A DNA stretch of 58,999 nucleotides from contig JACPFR010000044.1 in NCBI GenBank assembly GCA_016182905.1, positions 1 through 58,999 on the forward strand. Reading direction: 5' to 3'. Positions within the stretch are counted from its first letter, which is position 1. Each line of letters opens with the position of its first letter. Positions 1-7,755 of the stretch are shown piece after piece. The notes below the pieces were generated by a model that saw only the letters and a list, made by a program, of their open reading frames with translations, had not been told where the DNA came from and did not search any database. The translations under genes and the position numbers were made by a program. Source of the DNA: Elusimicrobiota bacterium. Lineage in GTDB: Bacteria > Elusimicrobiota > Elusimicrobia > UBA1565 > UBA9628.

Positions 1-555
1 CGCCCCCGCCGAGCCCGCCCCGCCTCCGCCCGCGCCCGCCCCGGCCGCCGCCCCGGCGCCGGCCGCGTAGCCGCGCCCGCGCGCCGTGATTGTCGAGCCG
101 CCGGCCAGGTTGAACGAGCCCGAGGCGTAGAACCTCAGGAAGGGCGCCGGCCCCGTCGCGGCGGGCGCGACGGTGAAGGCGACGCTCGTCCCCGGGAGCA
201 GGGCGATGTCCGTCGCCGCCACCGAGGCCCCCGTGGAGACCTGGAGCGCCGCGCCGTCGCGCATGAGCATGGTCCCGCCGACCGCGAGCCCGGTCGAGAG
301 TTGGAGCACCGCCGCCGGCGTCACGCCCGCCTCGCCCAAGGTCAGCGAGGCGACGCCGAGCGCCGGGTCCGTCGAGTAGGCCACGACGGTCCCGGACGGG
401 ATGGTCACCGCGTCGAACGCCCCGGGCACCGACGCCGGCGTCCAGTTGCCCGCGACGTTCCAGTCCCCGGCCGCGCCGCCGGTCCAGACGACCGCGGCCG
501 CCCGCGCGGAGCCCGCGAGCATGACGGCGCAGACGGCGGCGAGCAGGCGCCTCAT
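1..555 (-). CDS. Large secreted repeat/adhesin-like protein, N-terminal part (truncated by window edge)
   Basis: The frame opens with ATG at 553-555 and stays open for 185 codons to base 1, so only the N-terminus is visible. The start shares one base with the stop of the upstream barrel gene (TGATG), implying translational coupling. It begins with a signal peptide (MRRLLAAVCAVMLAGSARAA) followed by WTGGAAGDWNVAGNW, a motif common at the start of passenger-like, beta-helical surface proteins, and then by Ala/Gly/Thr-rich beta-strand-like sequence ending in a Gly-Ala tract. By position it matches the giant gene of the second FecR-barrel locus in this window. Secretion is well supported; adhesin function is an inference from composition. 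Confidence 0.75.
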   Translation of the reverse strand, partial: MRRLLAAVCAVMLAGSARAAAVVWTGGAAGDWNVAGNWTPASVPGAFDAVTIPSGTVVAYSTDPALGVASLTLGEAGVTPAAVLQLSTGLAVGGTMLMRDGAALQVSTGASVAATDIALLPGTSVAFTVAPAATGPAPFLRFYASGSFNLAGGSTITARGRGYAAGAGAAAGAGAGGGGAGSAGA

Positions 556-1775
556 CACCAGTCCCACCGGAAGCCGGCGAGCGCGCTCGTCGCCTCGTAC
601 GCGTAGCGGTAGTAGCGCTCGAAGCGCTGGTTCGACTTGGCGCTCGCCCGCTCGAGCGTGAACACGAGGCTGAAGCGCTTGACGATCGGATAGGTCAAGG
701 TGCTCGCGACCGTCCACTCTGTCGTCGAGAGCGGCCCGCCGGCGTACGCCCCCGTCTCGTCCTGCGCCCGGCGCCCGGCGTACGAGCGTCGCCGCCAGCC
801 GATCGAGAGGTCCACCGCCACCGGCGCGCGCTGCGGCCCGACGAGCAGCTTCACCGCCGGCGTCACCGACACCTCGCGATAGTCGTAGAACTTGGCCAGG
901 AACGCCCCGCGCGAGGCGTCGTAGCCGTTCTGGTTCGACGACAGCACGCCCAGGCCGAAGGTCAGCGACCCCAGCGCGCGCAGGTCGGCGTTCCACTCGT
1001 GCGGCATCCGGGCGGCGACGCTCAGCGCGGTCAGGAAGTCCGCGCGCGTGTCCGCGTCGAACTGCCCCGCGTCGTTGACGACCTTCTGGCTGGAGTAGCG
1101 CGACCACACCGTGGACAGCCCCGCGTCGAGCCGCACGCGCTCGCCGACGGGCATGTCGAACGCCGCTCCGAGGCGCACGCCGCTGCGGTCGAGGACGCTG
1201 TCGCCCACCAGCTCGCGCGCGACCGGCGCGCCCGCGAACTGCAGCGCCGCCTGCGACTCGAGGCTCGTGTAGTTGGGATACGACGCGTCGAACCAGTCGA
1301 GCGCCGCGCGCGCCGAGTGCGGCTCGCGCGTGAGGAACTCCGCCTCCGCGCCGACCGTCCACAGCCGCTCGTCGAACAGGCCGCCGCCCCAGGACTCGTC
1401 GGCCGTCTCCTTCAGGAACCCGAGCTTGTACGAGATCCCGGGCTTCAGGCGCCAGCGCGACGCCGGGTCGGCCCACACCGCGCGGAACGCGACCTTGTGC
1501 TCCATGCGCTCCTGCGCCGGCGTCGCGGTCCCGAGCGTGTCGGTCACGCGCCGCGTCCCCTCGTAGGACGAGCGCACGGACGGGAGGAACGACCAGTCCT
1601 CGTCGTGCCGGATCGCGGGCGCGAACACCGCGTCGGCGTTCCCCGACAGCGCGCCCTTGTCCCCGCGGAAGAAGTGCACGCCGCCGAGCGCCTGGATGCC
1701 CGCGATGGGAGTGATCTCGATCGCGTCCGCTGACGCGGCCGCCATCGAGAGCACGACGGCTATCAACAGCCTCAC
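555..1775 (-). CDS. Outer-membrane beta-barrel protein, paralogue of the barrel at 28154-29398
   Basis: A 406-residue protein starting at GTG 1773-1775. The start overlaps the upstream FecR-gene stop as GTGA, so a longer in-frame extension is rejected. A signal peptide (VRLLIAVVLSMAAASADA) precedes alternating hydrophobic/polar strands rich in Tyr, Trp and Arg, and the protein ends in an aromatic strand (GFRWDW), as outer-membrane barrels do. It shares FLKETADESWGGGLFD with the second barrel (FLKETRDESWGRGLFD), as well as a WRLKPG/WRVKPS strand and a YRYAYEATSALAGF-like C-terminus. It is likely an outer-membrane pore or anchor serving the secreted protein next door. No characterised family is recognised. 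Confidence 0.8.
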   Translation of the reverse strand: MRLLIAVVLSMAAASADAIEITPIAGIQALGGVHFFRGDKGALSGNADAVFAPAIRHDEDWSFLPSVRSSYEGTRRVTDTLGTATPAQERMEHKVAFRAVWADPASRWRLKPGISYKLGFLKETADESWGGGLFDERLWTVGAEAEFLTREPHSARAALDWFDASYPNYTSLESQAALQFAGAPVARELVGDSVLDRSGVRLGAAFDMPVGERVRLDAGLSTVWSRYSSQKVVNDAGQFDADTRADFLTALSVAARMPHEWNADLRALGSLTFGLGVLSSNQNGYDASRGAFLAKFYDYREVSVTPAVKLLVGPQRAPVAVDLSIGWRRRSYAGRRAQDETGAYAGGPLSTTEWTVASTLTYPIVKRFSLVFTLERASAKSNQRFERYYRYAYEATSALAGFRWDW

Positions 1776-3190
1776 GGCGTCTGCCTCGTCGCGCCGATGG
1801 CGTCGGACGGCAGGACGATCTTGATCGTCCGTCCTCCGAACGTCGTCCGGTCCTCGACGTTGCGGTCGGGCGAGGCGAAGCCCGAGCGCGGCCCCGCGCC
1901 GCCGCCGAAGTCGAGCGCGAGGGTCTCCCGGACGAGGGTCGTCCCGTCGCCGTACGACTCGCGCCTCACCTGGCGCGCCGCCGCCGCGTCCGGGAAGGTC
2001 GTGTTGATCACGACGACCGGCAGCGCCGCGCCGAGCAAGGCCCCGGTCAGGGGATCGTTCGTCGTGCTCGCCGCGGCGTCCGCGTAGGTCTGCAGGTTCA
2101 CGCCGGTGAACCCGCGCTTGAGCGCCCCGTTCGCGTACAAGCCGTAGCGGTCGAAGATCGTCCGGAACGCCGCGCCGCCGCCCGCGACGTCGTCGAGCGG
2201 GTCCGCGTTCCCGTTCACGTCCACCTGATGGCCGCCGGAGCCCTTCTCCGCCAGCGAATCCGCCGCGTCCGCGCGCGTCATCGTGAAATCCGTCACCGTC
2301 CACGCGCTCGCCGACGCGCCGCCCCTCAGGCTCGCGAAGACGCCCGACAGGTCCGCCGGCAGCGCCGCGTCGAAGGTCCCGTCCCACGCGTAGTAGGACA
2401 GGCCCTCCGGCCGCCCGTTCATCACCACGAGCGCCAGCCGGTTACCCGCGGGGCGCACCACGTACTCCTCGACGCGCACGCGCCGTCCGTCCGCGTCGGT
2501 CAGCAGGCGCCCCTGCTCGCGCTCCGCCCGGCGCGTCTCGCGCGCGGCCGCCGCGAAGTCCGCGTCGCGCCCCAGCTCGAAGCCCAGCTCCCGCCGCATC
2601 GACGCCATGAAGTCGATCTTGCGCGCCTGCACCGGCGTCGGCGCGGCGGTCGGCTCGTGCACGCCCGCGAGGTCCACCTCGATGCGCTGATCCCTGCGCA
2701 GGATCACCGACGCGCCGCGGTTGTCCTCGACGCCCGCCACGCCCTCCTCCACCTCGACCGTCGTGTTCCCGCCCCCCGCCACGGTCACGCGCGCCAGCAC
2801 GCGCTCCCCGCGCGCCCGCACGACGCACGTCGGCGTGCGCACCGACACCGACCGCCCGCGCGGCGCGTCCGCGATCATCCTCACCGTGCCGAACAGCGCG
2901 TGGACGCTCGTGTGCCCGGGCGTGTCCACCTCGACGGACACGTGGGCGTTGCCCTCGGCGATCAGGACCGTCCCGCCGTTGAGCTCGACGCGCGCCTTGG
3001 CGTTGAAGCCGGTCCGGATCCCGTCCCCCTCTCCCATCGGGCGGGGCGTCTTGCCGGCGGGGCGCCAGCTGTCGCCCCCGGCGGGCCGGACCTGGACGAG
3101 GCCCGTCGCCTCGCGCAGGACGGCGGCGCGAGCGGCGGTCGAAGCGGCGAAAACCAGCGCCGCTGTCAGGAAAACCCGGAACGGGGGCAT
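1772..3190 (-). CDS. Secreted FecR-domain protein, first of two paralogues
   Basis: A 472-residue protein with a signal peptide ending near ARAA. A FecR-like domain (about residues 22-160) follows, with the pattern G.VQVRPAG..W, GDGIRTGFNAKARVEL, GTVRMIADAP and VSVRTPTCVVRARG. The C-terminal half is shared with the FecR protein at 29409-30962: RRVRVEEYVVRPAGNRLALVV versus NRVRIEEYIVRPAADQFKLVV, GGHQVDVNGNADPLDDV versus GGHQVDINNNAVGAVDDV, and FGGRTIKIV versus FGGRKIDLV. Classical FecR is a membrane anti-sigma sensor, but there is no sigma-factor gene here and no transmembrane helix, so a periplasmic or surface structural role is more likely. It is the first gene of the left module; a TAGACT -10-like hexamer lies 7 bases before its ATG. 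Confidence 0.85.
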   Translation of the reverse strand: MPPFRVFLTAALVFAASTAARAAVLREATGLVQVRPAGGDSWRPAGKTPRPMGEGDGIRTGFNAKARVELNGGTVLIAEGNAHVSVEVDTPGHTSVHALFGTVRMIADAPRGRSVSVRTPTCVVRARGERVLARVTVAGGGNTTVEVEEGVAGVEDNRGASVILRRDQRIEVDLAGVHEPTAAPTPVQARKIDFMASMRRELGFELGRDADFAAAARETRRAEREQGRLLTDADGRRVRVEEYVVRPAGNRLALVVMNGRPEGLSYYAWDGTFDAALPADLSGVFASLRGGASASAWTVTDFTMTRADAADSLAEKGSGGHQVDVNGNADPLDDVAGGGAAFRTIFDRYGLYANGALKRGFTGVNLQTYADAAASTTNDPLTGALLGAALPVVVINTTFPDAAAARQVRRESYGDGTTLVRETLALDFGGGAGPRSGFASPDRNVEDRTTFGGRTIKIVLPSDAIGATRQTP

Positions 3191-3279
3191 TCCTATTAGT
3201 CTAACAGCGCTCCCCCGTCAGCGGTGAACGCTTTTGTTACAAGTTTCAGCCTATTTTCCCGGCCGAATTTGAAATCAGA

Positions 3280-3816
3280 CTATCTCCGCGGCGGAGAATG
3301 AGCGCCGGGCTTCTCCTGTACGACGGGGCGCGCCTCGGCCGGCTCCTTCCGCTTCACCGGCTGGGACTCTTGGCGCGCCTTATCCTCCTTCCTGTCCGCC
3401 TCGCGCCGGGAGACTTCGGCCGCCTGCTCCTCCCGGTACTTGCGCAGGGCCTGGTAGGCGCGGCCGGCGATCAGCGCCATCAAGGTTGTGCCGAAGAACG
3501 CGAGCAGCACCCACGCAGCCGCCATCAGCGCGCCGCTGGCCGAGTTCATGACGATCATCAGGCCCTCGGCCACTCCCGGAGGCGGCCCCGGCGGGGCGTT
3601 GCGGTCGATGAAGCCGCCGCCGAGGGGCGCGGGCAGGCCGCCGGTGAATGAGACGGCGAACACGCCGAACTTGATGAACTTCGCCCAGTGTATGGCGACG
3701 CCTTCGGGGAGCAGCCGTATGAGCGTCTGCTCGATCGAGGCGGAAAACGCGGCCGTCACGCCGAGGGCCACGAGCGCCGCGGCGGTGTACGCCAGCAGCA
3801 GGGGTTGGATATCCAT
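3280..3816 (-). CDS. Hypothetical inner-membrane protein with charged C-terminal tail
   Basis: A 178-residue protein with a good Shine-Dalgarno (GGAGG, 6 bases before ATG). It has about three hydrophobic helices: residues 5-27, a Gly/Pro-rich loop-flanked stretch around 45-62, and a long one at 85-118 (NSASGALMAAAWVLLAFFGTT). The last 55 residues are strongly charged, with many Lys, Glu and Arg (KYREEQAAEVSRREADRKED), and probably form a cytosolic helix or tail. No family was recognised. It stands alone between the FecR module and the GNAT pair, with a TACTAT -10-like hexamer shortly upstream. Confidence 0.65.
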   Translation of the reverse strand: MDIQPLLLAYTAAALVALGVTAAFSASIEQTLIRLLPEGVAIHWAKFIKFGVFAVSFTGGLPAPLGGGFIDRNAPPGPPPGVAEGLMIVMNSASGALMAAAWVLLAFFGTTLMALIAGRAYQALRKYREEQAAEVSRREADRKEDKARQESQPVKRKEPAEARPVVQEKPGAHSPPRR

Positions 3817-3936
3817 GTTCGCCTCCGGGCTCCTCGCATAGTATGCCCCCGGCGAGCCGAGGCCGCGACCAAATTAGGCTCAAATCACGGGGAGGCGGCC
3901 TGCGTTATGGCTCCGGCCGCTCGTGCCGAGGCTCGT

Positions 3937-4440
3937 TCATGGAGCCGCCGCGTCGGATTTCCCTCGCGGGAAATCGGCGAGAGGCCCTACCGTCTTGCGC
4001 AACAGCAGTTCAGAGTATCCCCGGACGACATAGTCCTTCAGCTCTCCCACAGGTTCATAGCCCAGCCTCGCGTACAATTCTCTGGCCCTCGAGTTGAAAG
4101 AAGAAACACAGATGAACACGTTCGGGGTTTCGGCAAGGATCCGCTCTTCAGCAAACCGGATGAGGCGGGATCCGATCCCGTGACCGCGCTGCGCCGGATC
4201 GACAGCGACCGTCTGTATGTAACCCCTGAATGCTCCCCCCATCACCACGACGATCAAGCCCGCAGGCTCGCCTCCGATGGTCGCGACATACACCTCCCGC
4301 GATGGGTCTTGAAGGACGCCTAATGCGGAATCATAATTCCGGCGCAGGGTGATCCAGGGCTCAGAGCTCGCCATCAGACTCGCACACCACTGGAACTCAT
4401 GAAGACCATCCGCACGGCGGATCTTAATTTCGATCGTCAC
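3937..4440 (-). CDS. GNAT family N-acetyltransferase (second of a tandem pair)
   Basis: A 167-residue protein starting at GTG. It carries the acetyl-CoA pyrophosphate-binding motif QRGHGIGSRLIRFAEERI (motif A, about residues 95-112), preceded by the strand GYIQTVAVDP and followed by motif B-like FICVSSFNSRARELYARLGYEPVGE. GNAT enzymes move an acetyl group from acetyl-CoA to an amine; the substrate cannot be read from the sequence. The gene overlaps the preceding GNAT gene by 17 bases, so the two are probably co-translated. Its base composition is visibly less G+C-rich than that of the surrounding genes, suggesting acquisition together with its neighbour. Confidence 0.85.
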   Translation of the reverse strand: MTIEIKIRRADGLHEFQWCASLMASSEPWITLRRNYDSALGVLQDPSREVYVATIGGEPAGLIVVVMGGAFRGYIQTVAVDPAQRGHGIGSRLIRFAEERILAETPNVFICVSSFNSRARELYARLGYEPVGELKDYVVRGYSELLLRKTVGPLADFPRGKSDAAAP

Positions 4441-4969
4441 GTTTCCCCGCCGAGCCGCCGATCGGGCGTGCCATGACGATGTCTCGCTGCGGATCAGCCC
4501 CTAAACTGAAAATGTGGTCTCCGACTTCTACAAACTTGAATTTCTTATAGAACGAGATCGCTCTTGGATTTCGCTCCCAAACACCGAGCCAGGCGACATC
4601 CGATCCGCGCTTCTCCATTTGAGTCATGCACGCCGCCATCAGGTCTTTTGCGATACCTTTGCCGTGCCATGCGTTCAGCACATAGAGTCTTTGAATCTCC
4701 CCGGGACGGTTCGCGGAGACGCAATCCGGCGCTTTTCCCCAGCGAAGCTGTGCAAATGCGATCAGACTCCCTTTCTCTTCACATACCAACGTGACCATCT
4801 CCGCATTCGAGATCTCCGCCGCTTGGATCGATTCGCCGTAACTGGTTTTGCAATGAAGATTCATATCTTCAATCGCATTCACGCCGCCAAATGTATCCCG
4901 AAATGTTCGCTCAGCCAGCGCGGCCAGCTTCCCTGCATCGGAAGGTTCTGCAGATCGGATCGTTGACAT
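4424..4969 (-). CDS. GNAT family N-acetyltransferase (first of a tandem pair)
   Basis: A 181-residue GNAT protein. The N-terminal STIRSAEPSDAGKLAALAERTFRDTF, the central IQRLYVLNAWHGKGIAKDLM (motif A variant with H-G-K-G-I-A) and LGVWERNPRAISFYKKFKFVEVGDH are typical of the PaiA/polyamine-type subgroup, although substrate assignment is only suggestive. The ATG at 4967-4969 lies 22 bases from copy 1 of the 125-base direct repeat, which may supply its promoter (TTGACG, 18 bases, TGATTA). Lower G+C than flanking genes suggests lateral transfer. The downstream GNAT gene overlaps its 3' end. Confidence 0.85.
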   Translation of the reverse strand: MSTIRSAEPSDAGKLAALAERTFRDTFGGVNAIEDMNLHCKTSYGESIQAAEISNAEMVTLVCEEKGSLIAFAQLRWGKAPDCVSANRPGEIQRLYVLNAWHGKGIAKDLMAACMTQMEKRGSDVAWLGVWERNPRAISFYKKFKFVEVGDHIFSLGADPQRDIVMARPIGGSAGKRDDRN

Positions 4970-4991
4970 CGTTGTCTCTAAGGCGCCTGAC

Positions 4992-5115
4992 CAATAATCA
5001 GACTGACCAGCTCAATTCCGTCAAGAGATCAGTCGTCCTCGGATTGTACAGCGAATATCAGCAATTAACCAGTCTTTCCGAGACCACGAGTCAGACATGA
5101 TAGACAGGGGCGGCC
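4992..5115. repeat. Direct repeat, copy 1 (about 125 bases)
   Basis: Copy 1 of an element found again at 8582-8708 in the same orientation. Three blocks are conserved: CTGACCAGCTCAATTCCG, an identical 34-base core (5041-5074 here, 8632-8665 in copy 2) and AGACATGATAGACAGGGG. Both copies lie just upstream of a lower-G+C minus-strand gene. On the minus strand both could encode a short peptide containing DWLIADIRCTI, but the frame ends at different places. No convincing inverted repeat was found, so it is not a standard attC site. Confidence 0.85.
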
Positions 5116-5136
5116 GAATCCGCGATCGCGCGGCGC

Positions 5137-5439
5137 TCAGGGGCGGGCGCGCTCGAGCTCGTCGAAGGCCGCCGCGCACCGCCCTTCCAGGACCTCGAGT
5201 TCGCGACGCCACTCGCCGTCGCTCAGGCCCGGTATGAACCGGTCGCCGAGCGCCTTGGGATGGCAGGACTCGCCGATCCGGAACAGGGCTTCCTTCGTCC
5301 CGAAGCGCCCGTCCATCGACGACAGCTCATCCTCCAGCCTCGCGGCGCACGCCCCGTCGGCCGCCTCGCCGGATCGGCCCAGCAAGCCGATGATACGGCG
5401 GACCTGCTCCTTCGCGGCTTCGAGCGTCGTCTGCGTCAT
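5137..5439 (-). CDS. Hypothetical 100-residue cytosolic protein
   Basis: Begins MTQTTLEAAKEQVRRIIGLLG. It is predicted mostly alpha-helical and charged, with two cysteines and no signal peptide. Codon use matches the host (G/C in third positions), unlike the flanking GNAT and HNH patches. A TAGTCT -10-like hexamer sits 6 bases before the ATG, the leaderless pattern seen elsewhere in this window, although that hexamer overlaps the stop of the upstream gene. No family recognised. Confidence 0.55.
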   Translation of the reverse strand: MTQTTLEAAKEQVRRIIGLLGRSGEAADGACAARLEDELSSMDGRFGTKEALFRIGESCHPKALGDRFIPGLSDGEWRRELEVLEGRCAAAFDELERARP

Positions 5440-5443
5440 GCGC

Positions 5444-5731
5444 CTAGACTAGGACTTTCCAGCCGGTCCGCTCAAGCGTGCCGACGTACTTTTCCAGGAA
5501 CTCCCAGGCCTGGGCCTCGTCGGGCAGGACCTCCACCTCGTTGTAGAAGATCGCCTGGCCCTTCCGCCAATGGGCGATCTTCTTCGGAGGGCGGTCGCAA
5601 TGCGCGCGTACGACCGTCCCCAAGGATTGCGTGGAGATGAACAGATAGAACTCCTTGAGCGTGTCGTTCGAGGCTTCGAAGACCGTCACCCGTAAATTGT
5701 AGGTCGAAAACCTCTCTATGACAATGGTCAT
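5444..5731 (-). CDS. Hypothetical 95-residue protein
   Basis: Read from ATG 5729-5731 (MTIVIERFSTYNLRVTVFEAS). A longer reading is possible but would run into the upstream membrane-protein gene. It is a small alpha/beta protein with strands near the N-terminus and an amphipathic segment EAQAWEFLEKYVGTLERTGW near the C-terminus. There is no signal peptide or membrane segment. It probably belongs to one minus-strand transcription unit with the genes at 5137-5439 and 5761-6105. Function unknown. Confidence 0.6.
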   Translation of the reverse strand: MTIVIERFSTYNLRVTVFEASNDTLKEFYLFISTQSLGTVVRAHCDRPPKKIAHWRKGQAIFYNEVEVLPDEAQAWEFLEKYVGTLERTGWKVLV

Positions 5732-5760
5732 AGTGGCGCTGGCCCGCCTTTCTGGACGCG

Positions 5761-6105
5761 TCAGGCCTGGGGCTCGCCCTGGAGCGGCTTCCACACGAAC
5801 AGGTACCAATACACGGGCATCGCGATCGCGTTGCCCATGAACAGGACCACGGCCCACAGGGCCTTCTTGTCCTGCGCGATCTCGTCGGTCTTGAACAGGT
5901 GCAGGATGTAGAACACGAGCAGGCCGAGCATCTCCGCCATCGTGAAGAAGTGCAGGACGATCAGGACGCCGAAGAACGAGGGCATCTGATTCGAGCCTCC
6001 TCTCATCAAGAAGAACGACGAGGCGACGGTCGCCATGAAGAAGAACATGTAGGCGATGGGCCAGACGGTGAACGCGGCCAGCACGAGCGCTTTGGGCTTA
6101 TTCAT
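5761..6105 (-). CDS. Small polytopic membrane protein
   Basis: A 114-residue protein with about four hydrophobic helices: 6-35, 43-70 (FGVLIVLHFFTMAEMLGLLVFYIL), 82-95 and 96-106. The final part (KALWAVVLFMGNAIAMPVYWYLFVW) loosely resembles the short membrane segments of PLDc_N-type proteins; this is a weak impression. A clear Shine-Dalgarno (AGGGAG) precedes the ATG. Function unknown. Confidence 0.65.
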   Translation of the reverse strand: MNKPKALVLAAFTVWPIAYMFFFMATVASSFFLMRGGSNQMPSFFGVLIVLHFFTMAEMLGLLVFYILHLFKTDEIAQDKKALWAVVLFMGNAIAMPVYWYLFVWKPLQGEPQA

Positions 6106-6127
6106 GACGCTCCCTCTGATGAAACCT

Positions 6128-6697
6128 CTACCGGACTCCGGGGATGGATCGACCGTTGAACCGCTTCCACACGGCCCGCAGGCCCCGCAGCGAGCGGTGG
6201 AAGCCGTGCAGGCGCATCTCCCGGTAGGCGGCGGCCTTCGTCTTCCCGTCGTGCAGCACCCGGTACAGGCCGACGACCAAGCCGGTCCGGTCTTCCCCGT
6301 GCAGGCAATGGACGTACACCGGCCTCAGGCTCTCGTCGCGCAGCGATTCGACGGCGAGCATGAGGCGTTCCGGCTCCGGGGCGCCGAAGACGTCCTTGAT
6401 CGTCGCCGGCGGGCCGGAGGCGTCGATCACGGTCATGCCTAAAGCCGCGGCTTCGTCGTCGGAGCCCTCCGACGCGAGATGGAGCTTCACGACCGTCCTC
6501 ACGCCCTTGCCTCTCAAGAAGGCCCAGCCGGCGGCGGTCGGGTGGCCGCCGCGGTACACGCCGGGGGACACTTCGCGGAAGTTGGGCACGCCTTCGGCGG
6601 TCGAGGTGGACGGCGCGACGGTCTCGTCGGCGGCCCGGGCGACGGCCGGGACCGCGAGGCAGAACGCGAGGGTCAGCGCGATCCGGGGGCCGCTCAT
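6128..6697 (-). CDS. Secreted dual-specificity/tyrosine phosphatase-like protein
   Basis: A 189-residue protein with a signal peptide (MSGPRIALTLAFCLAVPAVARA). The phosphatase signature HCLHGEDRTG at residues 130-139 provides the nucleophilic Cys131 and phosphate-binding Arg137 of the Cys-x5-Arg superfamily. The upstream strand/turn NFREVSPGVYRGGHP matches the N-terminal part of bacterial DSP-like enzymes. It probably acts outside the cytoplasm on phosphoprotein, phospholipid or inositol-phosphate substrates; which one cannot be told. Its ATG overlaps the upstream gene's stop (ATGA), so it is co-translated with the anchored protein at 6694-7077. Confidence 0.85.
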   Translation of the reverse strand: MSGPRIALTLAFCLAVPAVARAADETVAPSTSTAEGVPNFREVSPGVYRGGHPTAAGWAFLRGKGVRTVVKLHLASEGSDDEAAALGMTVIDASGPPATIKDVFGAPEPERLMLAVESLRDESLRPVYVHCLHGEDRTGLVVGLYRVLHDGKTKAAAYREMRLHGFHRSLRGLRAVWKRFNGRSIPGVR

Positions 6698-7077
6698 TTG
6701 GAGGCGCCGTAGTTCATCAGCACGGAAAAGTCCTTATGGATGACGACGACGGCCCGGTAGCCGCCAAAGCTCTCGAGATAGATCCCGGCTTTCGGCGAAT
6801 GGGTCTTGCCTCCGGCCGAGAACGAGATCGACATGCCGGTTTCCCCCCGGAACGCCGGCGAGACCTCGACTTTCGCGCCGGGTTCGAGGTCGGGCACGGC
6901 GTGACGCCAGGCATCCCCGGTCAAGCTCACCTCGCTGAGACGGGCCTCCGTCTCGTTGACGATCGTGACGACGGGGCCTCCGGAGAATCTCCCGACGACG
7001 ACGAGCCCTCCGACGACGCAGAGGACGCCGAGCATCAAGATGACCACTCCGATCCGGGCGAGGCGTTTCTTTGTCAT
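6694..7077 (-). CDS. N-terminally anchored extracytoplasmic protein of unknown function
   Basis: A 127-residue protein: positively charged start MTKKRLARIG, one transmembrane helix (about 9-30), then a beta-rich domain containing VVTIVNETEARLSEVSLTGDAW and a YRAVVVIHKDF strand. It is probably exposed in the periplasm. It overlaps the downstream secreted phosphatase gene by 4 bases, suggesting a joint role, for example as partner or inhibitor; no direct evidence exists. Confidence 0.6.
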   Translation of the reverse strand: MTKKRLARIGVVILMLGVLCVVGGLVVVGRFSGGPVVTIVNETEARLSEVSLTGDAWRHAVPDLEPGAKVEVSPAFRGETGMSISFSAGGKTHSPKAGIYLESFGGYRAVVVIHKDFSVLMNYGASK

Positions 7078-7108
7078 GGATTCCTTAACGATCAGTTCAG
7101 CAGACGCA

Positions 7109-7187
7109 GCTGCCTAGCCTTGCGCTGGTGCGTCCGGACGCAACAGGACCCTGTTTTCAGACGTCTAAAGGGAACTGGCTAGGCAGC
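7109..7187. other. Nested inverted-repeat element (possible terminator or structured RNA)
   Basis: Outer arms GCTGCCTAGCC (7109-7119) and GGCTAGGCAGC (7177-7187) are perfect complements. Inside lie TGCGTCCGGACGCA (7129-7142), CAGGACCCTG (7144-7153) and AGACGTCT (7159-7166), each able to form a hairpin. It occupies the gap between a lower-G+C membrane-protein gene and a host-like gene. It lacks paired GTTRRRY/RYYYAAC cores, so an attC call is not made. Confidence 0.6.
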
Positions 7188-7195
7188 ATGATTTA

Positions 7196-7744
7196 TTACT
7201 TCTCATTCGCCTCATAAACAACGAAAGGGAGCTTGAAGATGATCCTGTAGCAACCGATGATATGCAGCAGGAACAATAGGAGATTCACGCTGAGATAGCT
7301 CCACCAGTCTCCATTCGCGCCAAGCAACTGGTGCGCTTGAAATAGGCTGCAACCATAGAACACCAGCCACGTTCCCCAGATGATGAAAATGGGAATGTAG
7401 GTATATCGGACAAATTTCCTCGAACCGGCATAATGAACTTCGTAGTCCACCAGATCTGAACCCAACAACGAATTCAATTTTCGAGATTTCGCCTTGACAT
7501 AGTTGGTCAGGTTCTGGGTATAGGCAAGCTGAAGGATTGCAAAGGCAGCAATTAGCACTAGACATGGCGGAACGAACAGAATCATCCAACTCAACGGCTT
7601 CCTATCGAGGAGGGTGCCGCCTGCCAGGGCGCCCGCAAGCAATAGGTACAGGGTGTAATTCGTTAGCCGATACCTTACGAGAATCTTATCTCGAACGTCA
7701 TGAATCTCCTGCGCGAGTATTCCGACCTCTATTTCTTTCGTCAT
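7196..7744 (-). CDS. Polytopic membrane protein of unknown function, low G+C
   Basis: A 182-residue protein read from ATG 7742-7744 (MTKEIEVGILAQEIHDVRDKI). An upstream in-frame ATG at 7763-7765 falls inside the attC-like hairpin and is less likely. It has about four membrane helices: YTLYLLLAGALAGG, SWMILFVPPCLVLIAAFAIL, IPIFIIWGTWLVFYGCS and LSVNLLLFLLHIIGCYRII. Base composition is markedly A+T-richer than the neighbours. It lies directly behind the HNH endonuclease gene and the attC-like site, as expected for a cassette-borne gene. It could be a membrane partner of the HNH protein, but this is speculation. Confidence 0.7.
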   Translation of the reverse strand: MTKEIEVGILAQEIHDVRDKILVRYRLTNYTLYLLLAGALAGGTLLDRKPLSWMILFVPPCLVLIAAFAILQLAYTQNLTNYVKAKSRKLNSLLGSDLVDYEVHYAGSRKFVRYTYIPIFIIWGTWLVFYGCSLFQAHQLLGANGDWWSYLSVNLLLFLLHIIGCYRIIFKLPFVVYEANEK

Positions 7745-7755
7745 ATGATTCGTCT

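Noticed and set aside
1772-3190. FecR protein as an anti-sigma factor controlling an ECF sigma
   Set aside because: There is a signal peptide but no transmembrane helix or cytosolic anti-sigma part, and no ECF sigma or TonB receptor gene nearby.
3909-3946. GGCTCC/GGAGCC hairpin downstream of the GNAT pair as a cassette end
   Set aside because: Only a six-base stem around a 26-base loop and no recombination core; it could be a weak terminator at most.
4992-5115. Direct repeat as an integron attC site
   Set aside because: No GTTRRRY/RYYYAAC pair and no long imperfect stem, unlike the element at 7756-7829.
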